Source: Hippasteria phrygiana (taxonomy: Eukaryota; Echinodermata; Asteroidea; Valvatida; Goniasteridae). Taken from it: a DNA stretch of 64,000 nucleotides. The stretch lies in NCBI GenBank assembly GCA_037893225.1, contig JAZGUH010000123.1:1-64000 (forward strand). Direction: 5' to 3'. The notes below the pieces were generated by a model, which worked only from the letters and a program-made list of their open reading frames with translations, was not told the DNA's origin and made no database searches. Below, piece by piece: positions 22,432 to 33,379 of the stretch (the first letter of the stretch is position 1; each line of letters begins with the position of its first letter). Position numbers and translations under genes: made by a program.

Positions 22432-22742
22432 TAAAGAAATCTTAAGATCTTCTATGTGAACCTCATGTTCTTAAGACTCATAAAAAATTCTAAACACCTC
22501 AATAGAAGTAAGTTCCCCATAAATTAATCTTGATATTTCCTAAGATGTACACAGGATTTTTATTAAACCTTGGTGGGGATCATCAGTGGGACCCATGGAA
22601 CAAATACTGAAACTGACTAGCCCATACCTACTGTTATGCATGAATGAGCAGAGTGTAAAGGAGATATTGACACACTTCAAAAATTGCAAAATGTTTTCCA
22701 TCGTACAAATTTTATTCAGGACACAAACGCTACAGAAATTGG

Positions 22743-23036
22743 TTAAAATCTGATCCATTTCTTCAATAGCATGTGAGCGTGTGTGTATGTAATCCACCGG
22801 TTTCCACCCTGATTTGATATTACCTGACGACATTGATCACTCATTGTGTTGATGAGACGGGTAACCCTTCTTTGCGGAATAGCAACCCACTCTTCCCGTA
22901 ACAAATGTGGCAAGTCATCAGCTGTTATTGTGTTCATCAACTCTCTGGCAACTGTCCGCTTCAGTCGATGCCACAAATGTTCTATGGGATTCAGATCTGG
23001 GGAGTTGGCAGGCCATACCATCCATTCATGCAGTAG
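22743..23036 (-). pseudogene. Tc1-like transposase, C-terminal fragment
   Basis: Minus-strand translation carries the hallmark WPANSPDLNPIEHLWHRLKR, which contains the second-aspartate region and NPIE motif of the Tc1/mariner DDE domain. It is followed by a typical C-terminus ending GGNRW near the stop at 22743. The 92-codon open part from the first Met covers 22743-23021, and LLHEW just upstream is also in frame. An in-frame TAG (at about 23041) lies immediately before that, and the N-terminal DNA-binding domain and first catalytic Asp are absent. It is a 5'-truncated dead copy. No matching inverted termini were found. Confidence 0.9.
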
Positions 23037-23149
23037 ATTCTAACTTGAATATGGCTGCTCTTTGCAGCAGATGATGGAGAACTGTGTGCAGTAGAAGACT
23101 ATTTGTAGGGCACAGTGTGTCATGTTTCCCTGTAGATCTTTTACTGGCA

Positions 23150-23245
23150 ACCCTTGTTGTAGTCAGGTCCATCCCAGTCCGAGTCCTTGGTGTCCAAAAT
23201 CAAGTCCAAGTGCGAGTCAGAACTGTCCGAGTATTTTCAAGCCTC
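23150..23245 (+). mobile_element. Fragment of the GTTGTAGT hAT MITE family
   Basis: Starts CTTGTTGTAGTCAGGTCC and continues with repeated AGTCC/GAGTCC/AAGTCC hexamers, like the left arm of the 15.8-kb hAT MITE. No right terminus recognised. Confidence 0.45.
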
Positions 23246-23270
23246 TCAGAAGTTACCCTATTTTCTGTCT

Positions 23271-23491
23271 TTAACCCCTTGAGCACGGTATTTTACGGGA
23301 GACGTCAGGGTGTTGCGGCAGTTCTGGCAGCCAAGCGAACCGCTACAATGTGTTTGTGCAGTCAAGCGTAACATAAACAATAATCCAACAATGGATTGAA
23401 ACTGCACAAACGGCGGCAATTGGCGTCATCCGGCCTGGTGGTACCTTCTTTTTTTTACGCCATATGGCATCATCCGTACGCAAGGGGTTAA
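23271..23491 (+). mobile_element. TTAACCCCTTG MITE, complete
   Basis: TTAA-flanked, ends TTAACCCCTTGAGCACGG and CCGTACGCAAGGGGTTAA. Same orientation as the 20.6-kb copy and nearly the same interior. Confidence 0.9.
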
Positions 23492-24081
23492 GTCAATAAA
23501 ACAAATTCAAGTGTGTACATATATGAAACTGTTTGAAAATGTTCAAAGTGTCAACTTGTTCCTCAAAGATTTATGTCTTTAAGCCACCCCTTACATTTGT
23601 ATTTGCCAGTATGTATGTACTTGCTATTTTACATAAAATTGGCCTGCTGCTTGCATGGATGTACAACCTGCAGTGGTTGTTGTGATACTGCACATGTGAC
23701 GTAACATAGCTTATTTCATCTTGTGGTAATTATTAATGCTTCCTTCTCAGTGAAAAAAACAAACAGTAGAGTACAGCTTGGAATGTTCTATTTCTATCTT
23801 GCGACACATTTCCATAGTGTATGATACTTATGTTTTAAAGTGTATGGTTGCTGTCCAGCAGCTTTTATCCAATCAAAACACTCCTCTGAAGGCTGTGATT
23901 CGCTAGGCATTCATAATGATCATAACACTTTCTGTCCTGAAGTCTCATTGGTTGCCAGTGCTGGATGGGCTATGTCCATCCACCTGTCACTAACTTGCTC
24001 CGCCCTCTGTGATGTACACAATAAAGAAAAAGAGTTTTGTCGTCCTGAAGATTTGGAAATGTGACTCAACAAACAGACTTT
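23492..24081. other. Unannotated
   Basis: The 23.83-24.08 kb part has unique-looking sequence leading into a GAA repeat. It could be a retroelement 3' region, but no motif proves it. Confidence 0.4.
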
Positions 24082-24116
24082 TGAAGAAGAAGAAGAAGAA
24101 GAAGAAGAAGAAAAGA
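24082..24116. repeat. GAA trinucleotide microsatellite
   Basis: About eleven GAA units, then AAAAG. Confidence 0.9.
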
Positions 24117-24716
24117 AAATCACATTCGATGGGAAAAATACTCCTCACTGTAACCAGAGATTCAGCTGTCAAGAAAGACTTTTATCCCGGTTTAACCTGC
24201 CTCGAATCCCCTCCTCTTTATTATAGTCACGGACGGTCAAAAGTGCGACAATGCAGCGAAATCCGGACAATTTGATTGAACCATCGGTAGTTGGTGTGCT
24301 TTGGAGTTATCGCAGATGTAACCTGATAGACAGGGACGCGCATTGAATCTAAGAAATAGAATAGAATTGCAAGGGGGAGCAGGGGAGTCTGCAAATTGCC
24401 CAGTGGACAATTCTCCCGCCGGCCTGAGATTATAACTTCCGCACAAGATCACTGAAATAAATCAGTTGAATAATCCCCCATTTGTGGAATGGCATACATG
24501 AGACAACCGGGTAAAAAAAAAGCAAGGAGCTTGTTTGCTTGGACGCCAAGGCTTGTACCGGCTTCATTTTTGTCTTGTCTGTGGTAGATTAATGTTTGTT
24601 CTACTTACGAAACCAGACATGTGGTGCCAGAGAGTAATTTTTTTCTTCAGTTTGCCGTTGATTTGTGTGTGAAATATTAGATTTGTTGGGCCATCTTAAT
24701 GGCCACAGTGTTCATT
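24117..24716. other. Unannotated
   Basis: No supported feature. Confidence 0.5.
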
Positions 24717-24995
24717 TCCTATTTATTCCTCCGATTCCAAATTCCTCCAATGTTTGTTAATACTGGGGACCACTGCCTGAATCCTGCACAATTCCTCCAG
24801 TGGGTTTTGGTTAAAACACCCCAGTAACCTCAATCCTCCGAAATCATCCGGCACCAGATTGGGCATGATGACCTGGATCCTCCGTTTTCCTCCAGAGGCA
24901 AAATCCTCCAATGTTTCAATGTCGAGAGACCCTCAATTCATCCGAATTCCTCCATATGGCAAAGAGGGTTTTGGAGGATTCGGGAAGGTTGGAGT
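24717..24995. repeat. Region of reiterated TCCTCC motifs
   Basis: ATTCCTCC, AATCCTCC, GATCCTCC and related units recur about ten times between 24.72 and 24.96 kb, then invert (GGAGGATTC) at 24.97 kb. This could be another motif-iterated MITE, but I could not define its ends. Confidence 0.45.
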
Positions 24996-25157
24996 TAATC
25001 CAGATATAAAACTTGCTTACTTGGATATTCTCTTAGTCGCACATCAACATCTTTCCAGAGACAAGGGCCAACTGTCAACAGTAGACACAAATCTGGAAAT
25101 GGGGCAGATTAATTGACTTGTATCTTGTGCTGATCAAGTGATTCTAGTTGGAAAAAT

Positions 25158-25604
25158 AAGGCTGTGCATCCGAGCCGGGTACCCGAGTAGCCGTCAGCAA
25201 CCGGTTCCAGATTATGGAATCGAGTACCCGTAACCGAAATAACATAATACTTAGTAATTTCTCAGAAAATGAAAAAGAAAGTTTTTAAATGTCATTTGTG
25301 GAGAATTTCCCAAATGAAAACCAGGGTACATGAAAAACAAAACAGATTAACGTTTATGACACTTGCGAAAATGCAACTTACACCGTAAAGCTATAGATAG
25401 AGCTCACTGTACACACTTGCATCTTGCTGCACTGATGCACCGATGTGGTATTATTAATGTGCGGACCATAACGAACAATATGAACAGCAATTTCCAAGAT
25501 TACATTTTTGGGATTGGCTTTCTTTAACGAGTACCCGGGTGCCTGTACTGTTTTTTTCAACCGGGTACCCGATTTCCGCACTACCCATAAATGCACACCC
25601 CTAG
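25158..25604. mobile_element. hAT-like MITE, copy 2
   Basis: Ends AAGGCTGTGCATCCGAGCC and, inverted, CTAGGGGTGTGCATTTATGG. The interior matches the 6.8-kb copy, including CAGATTATGGAATCGAGTAC. CTAGTTGG on the left (25144) and CTAGCTGG on the right (25601) could be a degraded 8-bp duplication. Confidence 0.7.
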
Positions 25605-26072
25605 CTGGAACCCCAAGTAGTATCCTAAAACTTACCAACGTTTTACTGGTATTTATTGCATTTTATTGACATTGTGCTGTTGAGAGAATGAAGTGGACAG
25701 CCAGCGCATATCCCATTACACACTGACAACCATTACTCAATTTCATGAAATCTGGTAAAGTGCTTTTCCCTAAGGGTTTCAAAGACCAGTGAGATAACTG
25801 CAGTTGTGATTTTTTACTTTGTCCCGTATCGTATATATGTATCCGTTACAAAAATTATTGACTCAGTAAAGCTCTCTTGCAGGGCTAGTAAATATTTTCA
25901 CCTAGTTAGCAATCCTTCTGTAGCTTGCTACATTTGTACAAATAAAACACAATTTATTTTTGGAGATGTTTTGTGTAGGAAATGAAAAGATGGACATTTT
26001 TATTGTACATCGCAGTTGTCGTCTGGACATCTTTTAAAGGATCCTTCGAAAATCTCCCATGTTATTCCGATT
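25605..26072. other. Unannotated
   Basis: No supported feature. Confidence 0.5.
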
Positions 26073-26340
26073 TGAAATTTTCCCATGGGAATTGCATGGT
26101 GAAATGGCCACCATGTAGCATGGGATTTTTCCAATGGGGCTTTTCCCATGAATGATTTCAGAATCCCATGTCATTTCCCCAAAGGATTCAAAATTTTCCC
26201 ATGGGAATTGCATGGTGAAATGGCCACCATGTAGCATGGGATTTTTCCAATGGGGCTTTTCCCATGAATGATTTCAGAATCCCATGAATGATTTCAGAAT
26301 CCCATGTCATTTCCCCAAAGGATTCCAAATTTTCCCATGG
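26073..26340. repeat. 116-bp tandem duplication with CCCATGG motifs
   Basis: TTTTCCCATGGGAATTGC recurs 116 bp apart (about 26078 and 26194), with a shortened third repeat reaching 26338. Each copy includes CCACCATGTAGCATGGG. It abuts the minisatellite at 26354, which uses the same CCCATG vocabulary. Confidence 0.85.
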
Positions 26341-26353
26341 AACTTTCCCAAGG

Positions 26354-26672
26354 GGATTGTCCCATGCACCCCATGGGATTGTCCCATGCACCCCATGGGA
26401 TTGTCCCATGCACCCCATGGGGATTGTCCCATGCACCCCATGGGATTGTCCCATGCACCCCATGGGATTGTCCCATGCACCCCATGGGATTGTCCCATGT
26501 ACCCAATGGGATTGTCCCATGTACCCCATGGGGATTGTCCCATGCACCCCATGGGGATTGTCCCATGCACCCCATGGGGATTGTCCCATGCACCCCATGG
26601 GGGTTGTCCAATGCACTCCATGGGGATTGTCCAATGCACTCCATGGGAATTGTCCCATGCAGAATTTCCAAT
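26354..26672. repeat. 22-23-bp minisatellite, 14 copies
   Basis: Unit GATTGTCCCATGCACCCCAT plus GG(G). Copies alternate between 22 and 23 bp and diverge at the right edge (CACTCCATGG variants). The unit lacks stop codons in any frame and its length varies, so all six reading frames stay open for 130-170 codons. That is a repeat artefact and not a gene. Confidence 0.95.
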
Positions 26673-27697
26673 GCACCCCAGGCCATACAGATTTTTATGG
26701 GACAATTTGTGTGGTTTCTATTGCTCGTTCAACATTGTTATTGGGTTAAGTCAGAGGAGTCTGTGCATAGACTAGTCAGTGTTTGGTACCCAGGTGTTTT
26801 ACATATGATGTGATAGTCAAGTTGCAAGACTTTTTAAAAATATGAAGCCTCGACTTATCACTCGGGATTTTTTCCTCTAACAAATTTTCAAATTGTATTT
26901 CTCTGTCTAACTAAACAACCGTATTTTTTTTTCGACTTAGGTAGTCTGCAACCCAGTGCTTGTATTCTGGGTTGCACCTCTAATGCACAAAAAGATTTGC
27001 CGTTTGGGAACAGAATTATTGCCAGGCCACAAGTCATTCAAAATTTGTAAAGTAATAATTCCGTAATTAAACCTAGGTGGATTTTGTTTTAGTTCAATAT
27101 CTCTTTCAAACATGATAGCAATAAAATAGCAATACAAATAAATTGGGGTGAAACTCGAAAAGAGCATGGATGGTAGATTTTTAATTCACACAGTGAAGCA
27201 AATCACCACAAGTTAGCTAAAGGGGTTATCATGCCTGTACATCTCACCTGTCAGGAGTGTGTCTCCACTTATGCCATAAGCACCCTTGCTACATGTATCT
27301 GGTAGAATAAACTGCACTGCTGCACATTCAACCAAGAAATGTACATCTTTCTTCTCCGACCAAAGGTCCCCCATTCTACCTCCTCCCCCCCTTCCCCATG
27401 ACAAATGATGTCTTTAACCACGCCGCCAACACTGGGAATTTTCCTTCCTAATTTGATAATGTTCTTCGGGGTGGTTGTAAAATGGGTTTGTGTGTCTTTG
27501 AAGTCCGCCGAGATTGTCCCTCCCGAGCCCGAGATGGTCCGATTACTCACTGCGGATTCACGCTGCAACGTTTAGGTTTACGGACATGTCTGCTTGTGTA
27601 GTTCTGCACAAGCCATGCCTAACTGAATTTACCCTGTTGTTCTTGTTGTTGTTTTTGCTTTTTGTTTTTTTAATATTATTTATCCGAGGGCATTTTA
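26673..27697. other. Unannotated
   Basis: No gene or repeat terminus recognised. A minus-strand frame at 26937-27167 has no known domain. Confidence 0.45.
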
Positions 27698-27924
27698 TCC
27701 AATTTCATAGAGCTGCTTAAGCACAAAAATTGCTTAAGCACAAAAAAACCTTGCTTAGTAAAAACCAGCTTACCAGCCACAACTACATGTAATGTATGTT
27801 GTTTGTGATTGGTTATTTACCTATTGTTAGCTTAGCATAACATAACAATCACATGGAATTTTTGCTTGTAACCTGATTTTACTAAGCAAGGGTTTTTGTG
27901 CTTAAGCAGCTCTATGAAATTAGC
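27698..27924. mobile_element. Foldback MITE, 'CCAATTTCATAxAGCTGCTTAAGCAC' type
   Basis: Left end CCAATTTCATAGAGCTGCTT and inverted right end CTAATTTCATAGAGCTGCTT. Arms continue with AAGCACAAA and TTGCTTAGTAAAA on both sides. The related copy at 62598-62841 shares ends and arm motifs. Confidence 0.85.
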
Positions 27925-28014
27925 CTGTGTGGATTTTTACCAAAGAAGGCCTGATATGTTTTTGTACGAGTGGACAGCCAAAATTTGTCAACTGATGTAA
28001 ACAAATTTGTTAAG

Positions 28015-28180
28015 AAGTCAAGTAAGAAAACTGGCAGGAGCGGGATTTGAACCTGCGACCTCTAGAATACCGTACCGGCGCTCTACCAACTGAACTATCT
28101 TGCCCTATGTTGGCGATCTCCCAAATTGTATCGTAAAATTGGGCGTGATCCCTGGCTATAGACCTACTGATCAGTTTCCC
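28015..28180 (-). mobile_element. tRNA-derived SINE, minus strand
   Basis: The minus-strand head (28032-28105) has A box TAGTTCAGTTGGTAGAGC, B box GGTTCAAATCC, and the tail CAGTTTTCTTAC. The region beyond the head carries AATTTGGGAGATCGCCAACA. It then has a TATAGCCAGGGATCACGCCC module, which is inverted relative to the head when compared with the copies at 36.4 and 56.9 kb. Confidence 0.85.
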
Positions 28181-28194
28181 TTGGTGTTTGTTTG

Positions 28195-28230
28195 ACCATG
28201 GAGGAAGGAATATATTCCTTCCTCCATGGT
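28195..28230. repeat. Perfect 36-bp palindrome (micro-foldback)
   Basis: Arms are ACCATGGAGGAAGGAATA and its exact reverse complement, with no spacer. TTTGA flanks both sides, a possible target duplication. A degenerate version (CATGGAGGAATAAGATTCCT) lies at about 30466 inside another MITE. Confidence 0.85.
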
Positions 28231-30394
28231 TTGACGAATTAAAGTCATTTCAAACAAAACAAAAGCTGGGAAGAGATTTTTGCCTTTCCCAGCGTGGTGT
28301 TAAGCACTGCATCCTCAGCACTGTTCAGCACTGTATTCCTAAAACCTGTGGGAAAAAAATTCAAAGGCTTACTCGGGCAGGACTTGAAAACACAATCTCC
28401 TGCATACGTGTGAAGATGTCTGCACTAGTAAGCAGTTATGAATGCATTTTCGTGATGAGTCTCCATGTCTGGTTTGATCAAAAGCTTGCTAAAAAGCATG
28501 AAGATGAACTCAGGTGGAACCAAGTGCACTAAATTATTAAGAAGCCCGTCTTGGAATCCAGAAGCCTGTTATGACCTTGAACCTGAAAATAACGACCTGC
28601 TCACCCTACCACTAACCGAACTAACAGCCTCCTGTTAGCACTAATTGGCATGATACTATGCCCTTTAATCCAGTTAGTGTGCCACCACATTAATTGTCGA
28701 CTGACTATCATGATGCAGAGCCTGCTAATTCACCCAAGTCGTGCATCTTCAGTGTTGGAGATGGAGGAACGGTGTTCTTAAGAGGCATTGGCGCCGGCCA
28801 AGGCAGGATTTTGAATGTCTTGGCCATGTGGTTTCTGAACGTAAAGAACAAATGTTATCTTAGAAACATTTGAATTTAACCTACAGAGCAAAATTAGGAC
28901 CATCCTTTTTTAAAGTAATTTCCTGAACTTGCAAATTCCTGTGATTTGCAAATTCCGTTGGTTCTTGCCGGATGGGAAGAATGTTAATTGAAAGGTTGTC
29001 ATGTAGTTGTGGGCCAAGAAAGGGTCCCCTTGCAGTCCCATATCGTAGCCTTTTTTCACGAAGTGATGAATCGCATATTCTAATTCCAGAACGCCCAAGA
29101 ACATCTGATAGCCAAGGGCGCCACCCATCACTGGTAAACATGCAAAATGTAATGGCTGTGTCCATGCAACTTGTCACTTTGTGAAAACGGTGATGATATG
29201 TAATGCACCAATAACGTCTTGTGGGAATTTTCCTTGTAGATGCCCAACATTGGAATTAGAAACTCTGAAATCTGAATTGGTTTAAGATGGTTACTTTGAA
29301 CATTCATATATGCAAATTCTTGGACTTGTCCTTTTAATAAGTGATCAAATACTGTCGCTTTCTGTATAAACCAAAATATGCTTTTCTGAAAGAAAGTATC
29401 TCATCAAAATCCTGTGTGGTATCAGGATTTGTTATCAACTATTCATGGCTCGGTTTGTATATTGCTGATATAGATTTAATGTATTCATTGGCTAAATTAA
29501 CATCCGATGCAAGTACGCATAAGTCATTCAGATTTCCAAATTTAACTGCTACCTCTTGCTTACGAAAGATTGAATACTGTTCAGTTATCGGTTAATTTTT
29601 AACAGCCATTTCATCCCAAATCTTGTCAAGCACGTGCCGAAATCATCTTTATGATGGCAGAAACGACTTGATATTTATATTTGACCGTTAGTGATATTTA
29701 TGGTTCATTAACAACCGACACGGTTAGTTCACATGAGAGAAACACATTTATATTCATACTTCCTAAATGACTAAAAAAAGGAAATATGGGGGGTATGAAA
29801 AAACTTGGTAGAAGTGTAAAATGCTGGGATTTGTCGCCCTATTTATGTCGAACGTGAAACTGATCAATCGCCAAGCCTTCAGTATTTTATTTTCCAAAGT
29901 CTGTGGGTCAAGTGCTGTGATGCATATCCTTGATCTTTTATCATTTAACCATAAACAAAATACTTGTTGCACAAGATGTGAACAAATACATTTTTTTTAA
30001 ATATGTACAAGATGAGTTGTGGGTTAAAAAATGTCAGTTAATTGTTTCCAAAAATTCATGACCAAACAATATTTGACCTATCATTCCTGAGAAAATGATT
30101 CCCCAGGATTTTGTTGTCATTGCACATGTTAGTGTAATCTCAACAGAATATGTTCATTCCAAAGAAATATTAACCCCAAAAAGTTAACCAGTAATGATAA
30201 GATTGATTAATTTTCTTGACAACAAGTTGACAGTTTCTTTCTAAAGGCATCTTCTTGTAGTAAATTGTAAATCACAGTTGCCTTTTTTTGTTTGTATGTT
30301 TATGAGCAGATTGTGAAGAGTGATTGGTTTTATTTTTGATATTGGTTATGAAAATGTTGCAAGCAGATTTTTTTCATAAAACAAAGAGTAACAT
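28231..30394. other. Unannotated
   Basis: Open frames up to 114 codons occur (28188-28532 plus; 28881-29177 minus) without recognisable domains. The first begins in the palindrome, which argues against it. A tRNA-like scrap near 28.39 kb is too weak to call. Confidence 0.4.
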
Positions 30395-30886
30395 TTAACC
30401 CCAACGTCCTAGGCATTACTTAGGTATAAAGAACTGAGTACTACAGAATACTACTTAGTATTTTCATGGAGGAATAAGATTCCTCTATGGTATTTTGTAG
30501 CACTGAGTCTCTCTGTGACTGATGAATGGGTGTGTAATGACAGCAGTCTAGATACTGGCAACTACAAAATACTACTATGTAATACAGTTAAGTTACTGGG
30601 TAAATTATATTTGTGTCAATGATATGGATGGCTAAGATAAAAAAAAGTATCATCTCTGAAAACCAGTAATTTATACTGTGTTTCCGCCTTAGATGATAAC
30701 AAACATTTTTCCTCTAAACCGAGCAACCTTAGTACTACATATTACTCCGTACACTATTTGGGGTGAAGTACCAAATACTAAAAATTACTACAGGAATTGC
30801 ACACAAGTAGGTGAGAGTACTGCATACTACATTTTACTACTAGGAGTACATGTATGTGTAGCTTTTATAGGTGATGTTAGGGTTAA
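30395..30886. mobile_element. TTAA-flanked MITE, CCCTAACGTCCTAGG family, copy 1
   Basis: TTAA on both sides. Left end TTAACCCCAACGTCCTAGGC, right end GGTGATGTTAGGGTTAA. The interior is rich in ACTAC/GTAGT units. The longer copy at 42293-43081 has the same termini. No transposase. Confidence 0.85.
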
Positions 30887-31469
30887 TAAAACGACACCTG
30901 ATCACAAGAACAGTACCGTTGGAGTTCGCCTACCGGGTGATTGGAGCTGTATAGATGACTACAAAATCACTGCATTAGCTACACACACGGAAGTATTTTA
31001 ATCACTGACAAAAATCTTGATGGGGTTCTTGTTAGTTGGTACCAACCATCACGGAAACTAGCATATAAGGCACAAAGAAAGAGGAAACCAGTGCATTAAT
31101 GACTAGTTTTTGCGGTAAAATTTGTAGAAATGTTGGGATGGGACTGTTTGGGATTAATAAGCTCCAAAATATATTTATTAGCATGGGCGTAAATTTAAAT
31201 ATTTTAGATGGGATTTATATTACTGAACAAAAGAGGGCACCAAACATTCTGCTTTTCGTAATTGCCTTTTCGTTGTTGGGTTATTTTTTTCGGCTGGTTG
31301 AAAGTGGAACGAAAGCAAGTGTGCTGTTTTCGCAGTTTGGGGTTGTTTACGCAATTCTTCAAGTTTCGGCGTTCTGGCGGCATGAAAGCTGCCATAAACA
31401 AACCCCTCTATACATTGGAAACCACAAACGCCCATTGTCCACCTTTTAATAGCCCCCCTCTAGCAGAAT
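30887..31469. other. Unannotated
   Basis: Open frames on both strands of 60-120 codons without recognisable motifs. Confidence 0.4.
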
Positions 31470-31622
31470 GTACCAGACACAAACAGCTGATGTCTACGTG
31501 GATTGAAAACTGCAGTGCAGGATTAGCTACCATTATGACCGTACTGCGCCATTATTATAGCGGCATGAGACACAAACAGGTAATGTGTACGCGGAGCGAA
31601 AACCGCAGTGCAGAATTAACAA
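31470..31622. repeat. Diverged 94-bp tandem duplication
   Basis: AGACACAAACAGCTGATGTC (31474) recurs as AGACACAAACAGGTAATGTG (31568). The following GAAAACxGCAGTGCAG is shared. Confidence 0.75.
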
Positions 31623-31721
31623 ACAGTTAATTACAATAACTGTTCAAATTAAATGGATTCGCTGATTGACAGGTTGTTTTCCAAAATGTTCATGGAAACT
31701 AGATAATAATACATGTATTTG

Positions 31722-31892
31722 CGCTTAATTGGGCCGCAAAAAATGCTCATCTTAGCCGAGTTCTCACGTAACCAGATCTCGTATTAATGAAATTTTCTCC
31801 CATAGGAATGTGCACAATTTGGGCAGGACCAACGAAAATTCTCGTCTTAACCGGGATCTCATGTTAACCGAGCTCTAATTAACGAGAGTAGA
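31722..31892. mobile_element. pogo/Tigger-like MITE
   Basis: The inverted right end reads TACAGTCTACTCTCGTTAAT and then AGAGCTCGGTTAACATGAG, close to Tigger/pogo-type termini. Repeated 'CTCGxxTTAACC' units run through the interior, and a mirrored CCGAGTTCTCACGTAACC occurs on the left. The left boundary is approximate. Confidence 0.55.
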
Positions 31893-32119
31893 CTGTATCA
31901 GTATCCGGATCCGGGGTAGTTTATGGTTCAAGAGTCTGTCATAAGGGCTCCACGGAAACTGACATGTCTGATGAGCATTTTTAGACAAATTGCCCAAAAA
32001 TTGCAATCCTTAGTCAAAATCTTAAATTTCTTTCCGGAAAAGCCTTTATTACAAAATCTTTCCATTGTATTATAGTCTTAGAGATTGATTTTTAGAAGAA
32101 TACACAGTTCACACCTAAA

Positions 32120-32538
32120 GGCCTGTATACCAGTACGTGCACTGTATATATCTCCGAGGACAAGAGAAGAAAGGAAACACAAAGAAACCTTTCAGTCCTC
32201 GAACGTAGAGTCTTTTGTTGAAATCGGTCCTCGAACGTAAGGATACGTGCTTAGTCTATGGGGGTTGGTTATATTAAAGGAACAATAGGAAACACAAAGC
32301 ATTGTCCTCGGACGTATTGGGGAAGTACGACTGACTGTACAGGTTCTGTATACACGTCCGAGGACAAGAGGAGAAAGAAAATACAAAAGAACCTTTTAGT
32401 CCTCGCAAGTCAGTCTTTTGTTGAAATCGGTCCTCGGAAGTAAAAATACGTGCTTAGTCTATGGGGTTGGGTTATATTCAAGGAACAATAGGAAACACAA
32501 AGCATTGTCCTCGGAAGTATTAGGAAAGTACGACTGTG
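32120..32538. repeat. 204-bp tandem duplication
   Basis: TCCGAGGACAAGAG occurs at 32153 and 32357, and AACAATAGGAAACACAAAGC recurs at the same spacing. 'GTCCTCG' and 'CGAGGAC' recur in both orientations within each unit. Copies differ at scattered positions, so the duplication is not recent. Confidence 0.85.
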
Positions 32539-32569
32539 TGTCCATTATGTGTTTTTGCAGTGTGTATGT

Positions 32570-33066
32570 ATGGGGGAGAGTTGTAGGAATATTCAATCAT
32601 CAACCGAATATTCGAATAGCTTTTTGCTGGTTTGAATATTCGAAAGAAATATATATGCACATACAGATACGACTCTGATGCTATTTTAATAGAAAAGTTA
32701 CGTGTCAAATGCAGCATTTTTTGTGGACAGAGGTTTATTGTTCTCGACCATAAAACCCTTGACACTTCTAAAATAATTATTGCAAAAACTCAGGTTGGAG
32801 TTTGGTTTCTTATTAGAACGTTATACATACTCGTAATGACCTTGATGCAATGCAAACAAATTTCATCGGGTGGTCTATAATATCGATCGCCGCATGCAAA
32901 ACACCCGCATGCTTTGAAGTGCAACTTTTTACTGGTGCGGCATGCAGTTGCAGCAGACAACCTGAAAGACTTAATCGGCAAATATCGAATATTCGAATAT
33001 TCAGTCAAGCCTTGTCTCGAATAATCGAATACTAAATTGTTCGAAAATGAACAGCCCCCCCCCCCA
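32570..33066. mobile_element. hAT-like MITE with ATTCGAAT-rich ends
   Basis: The right end inverted reads GGGCTGTTCATTTTCGAAC, followed by reiterated ATTCGA(T/A). The left end carries GAATATTCAATCATCAACCG and TTCGAATAG units. The 'GGCTGTTCA' terminus resembles hAT-type ends. The left boundary is approximate; it has no transposase frame. Confidence 0.5.
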
Positions 33067-33139
33067 AAAAAAAATAAATACCAAAAAAATAAATAAAGAA
33101 AAAAGAAACTAAAACAGTCCCTGACAGTAAGCTATCAAC

Positions 33140-33307
33140 CAGTGTTTTAATCAAGTCAGTCACAAGTCAATCATAAGTCATTTGAGCAAAGCCAAAGGAA
33201 TGCTTTTGTCACAGTTCATTTGAATAGCTTGTGACTTGGCTTTAATGCAGCGTGACTTGTCAGTGATTGACTTGTGATGACTTGGTGACGACTTGGTGAC
33301 AACTCTG
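33140..33307. mobile_element. hAT MITE related to the 15.8-kb element
   Basis: Left end CAGTGTTTTAATCAAGTCAG and inverted right end CAGAGTTGTCACCAAGTCG. Flanks CTATCAAC and CTTTGAAC agree at six of eight positions, a decayed target duplication. The interior block AAAGGAATGCxTTTGTCA is shared with 15.96 kb. AAGTCA/TGACTT units fill both arms. Confidence 0.7.
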
Positions 33308-33379
33308 CTTTGAACCAAATCCACAAGATTAAATACATGCACGAGGAAGGACTCTTGAAACATGATTTTATTGATATAC

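Noticed and set aside
26188..26813. Proteins of 130-170 residues rich in HGTIPMG- or PMHPMGL-type repeats
   Set aside because: All six frames are open because the 22/23-bp repeat has no stop codons.
28360..28450. Another tRNA-like SINE head on the minus strand
   Set aside because: Only a weak B-box-like TTTTCAAGTCC is visible, without an A box or the family tail.
32570..33066. Homeodomain-type regulatory array from repeated ATTCGAAT
   Set aside because: The motifs are arranged as inverted termini of a MITE, which explains them more simply.
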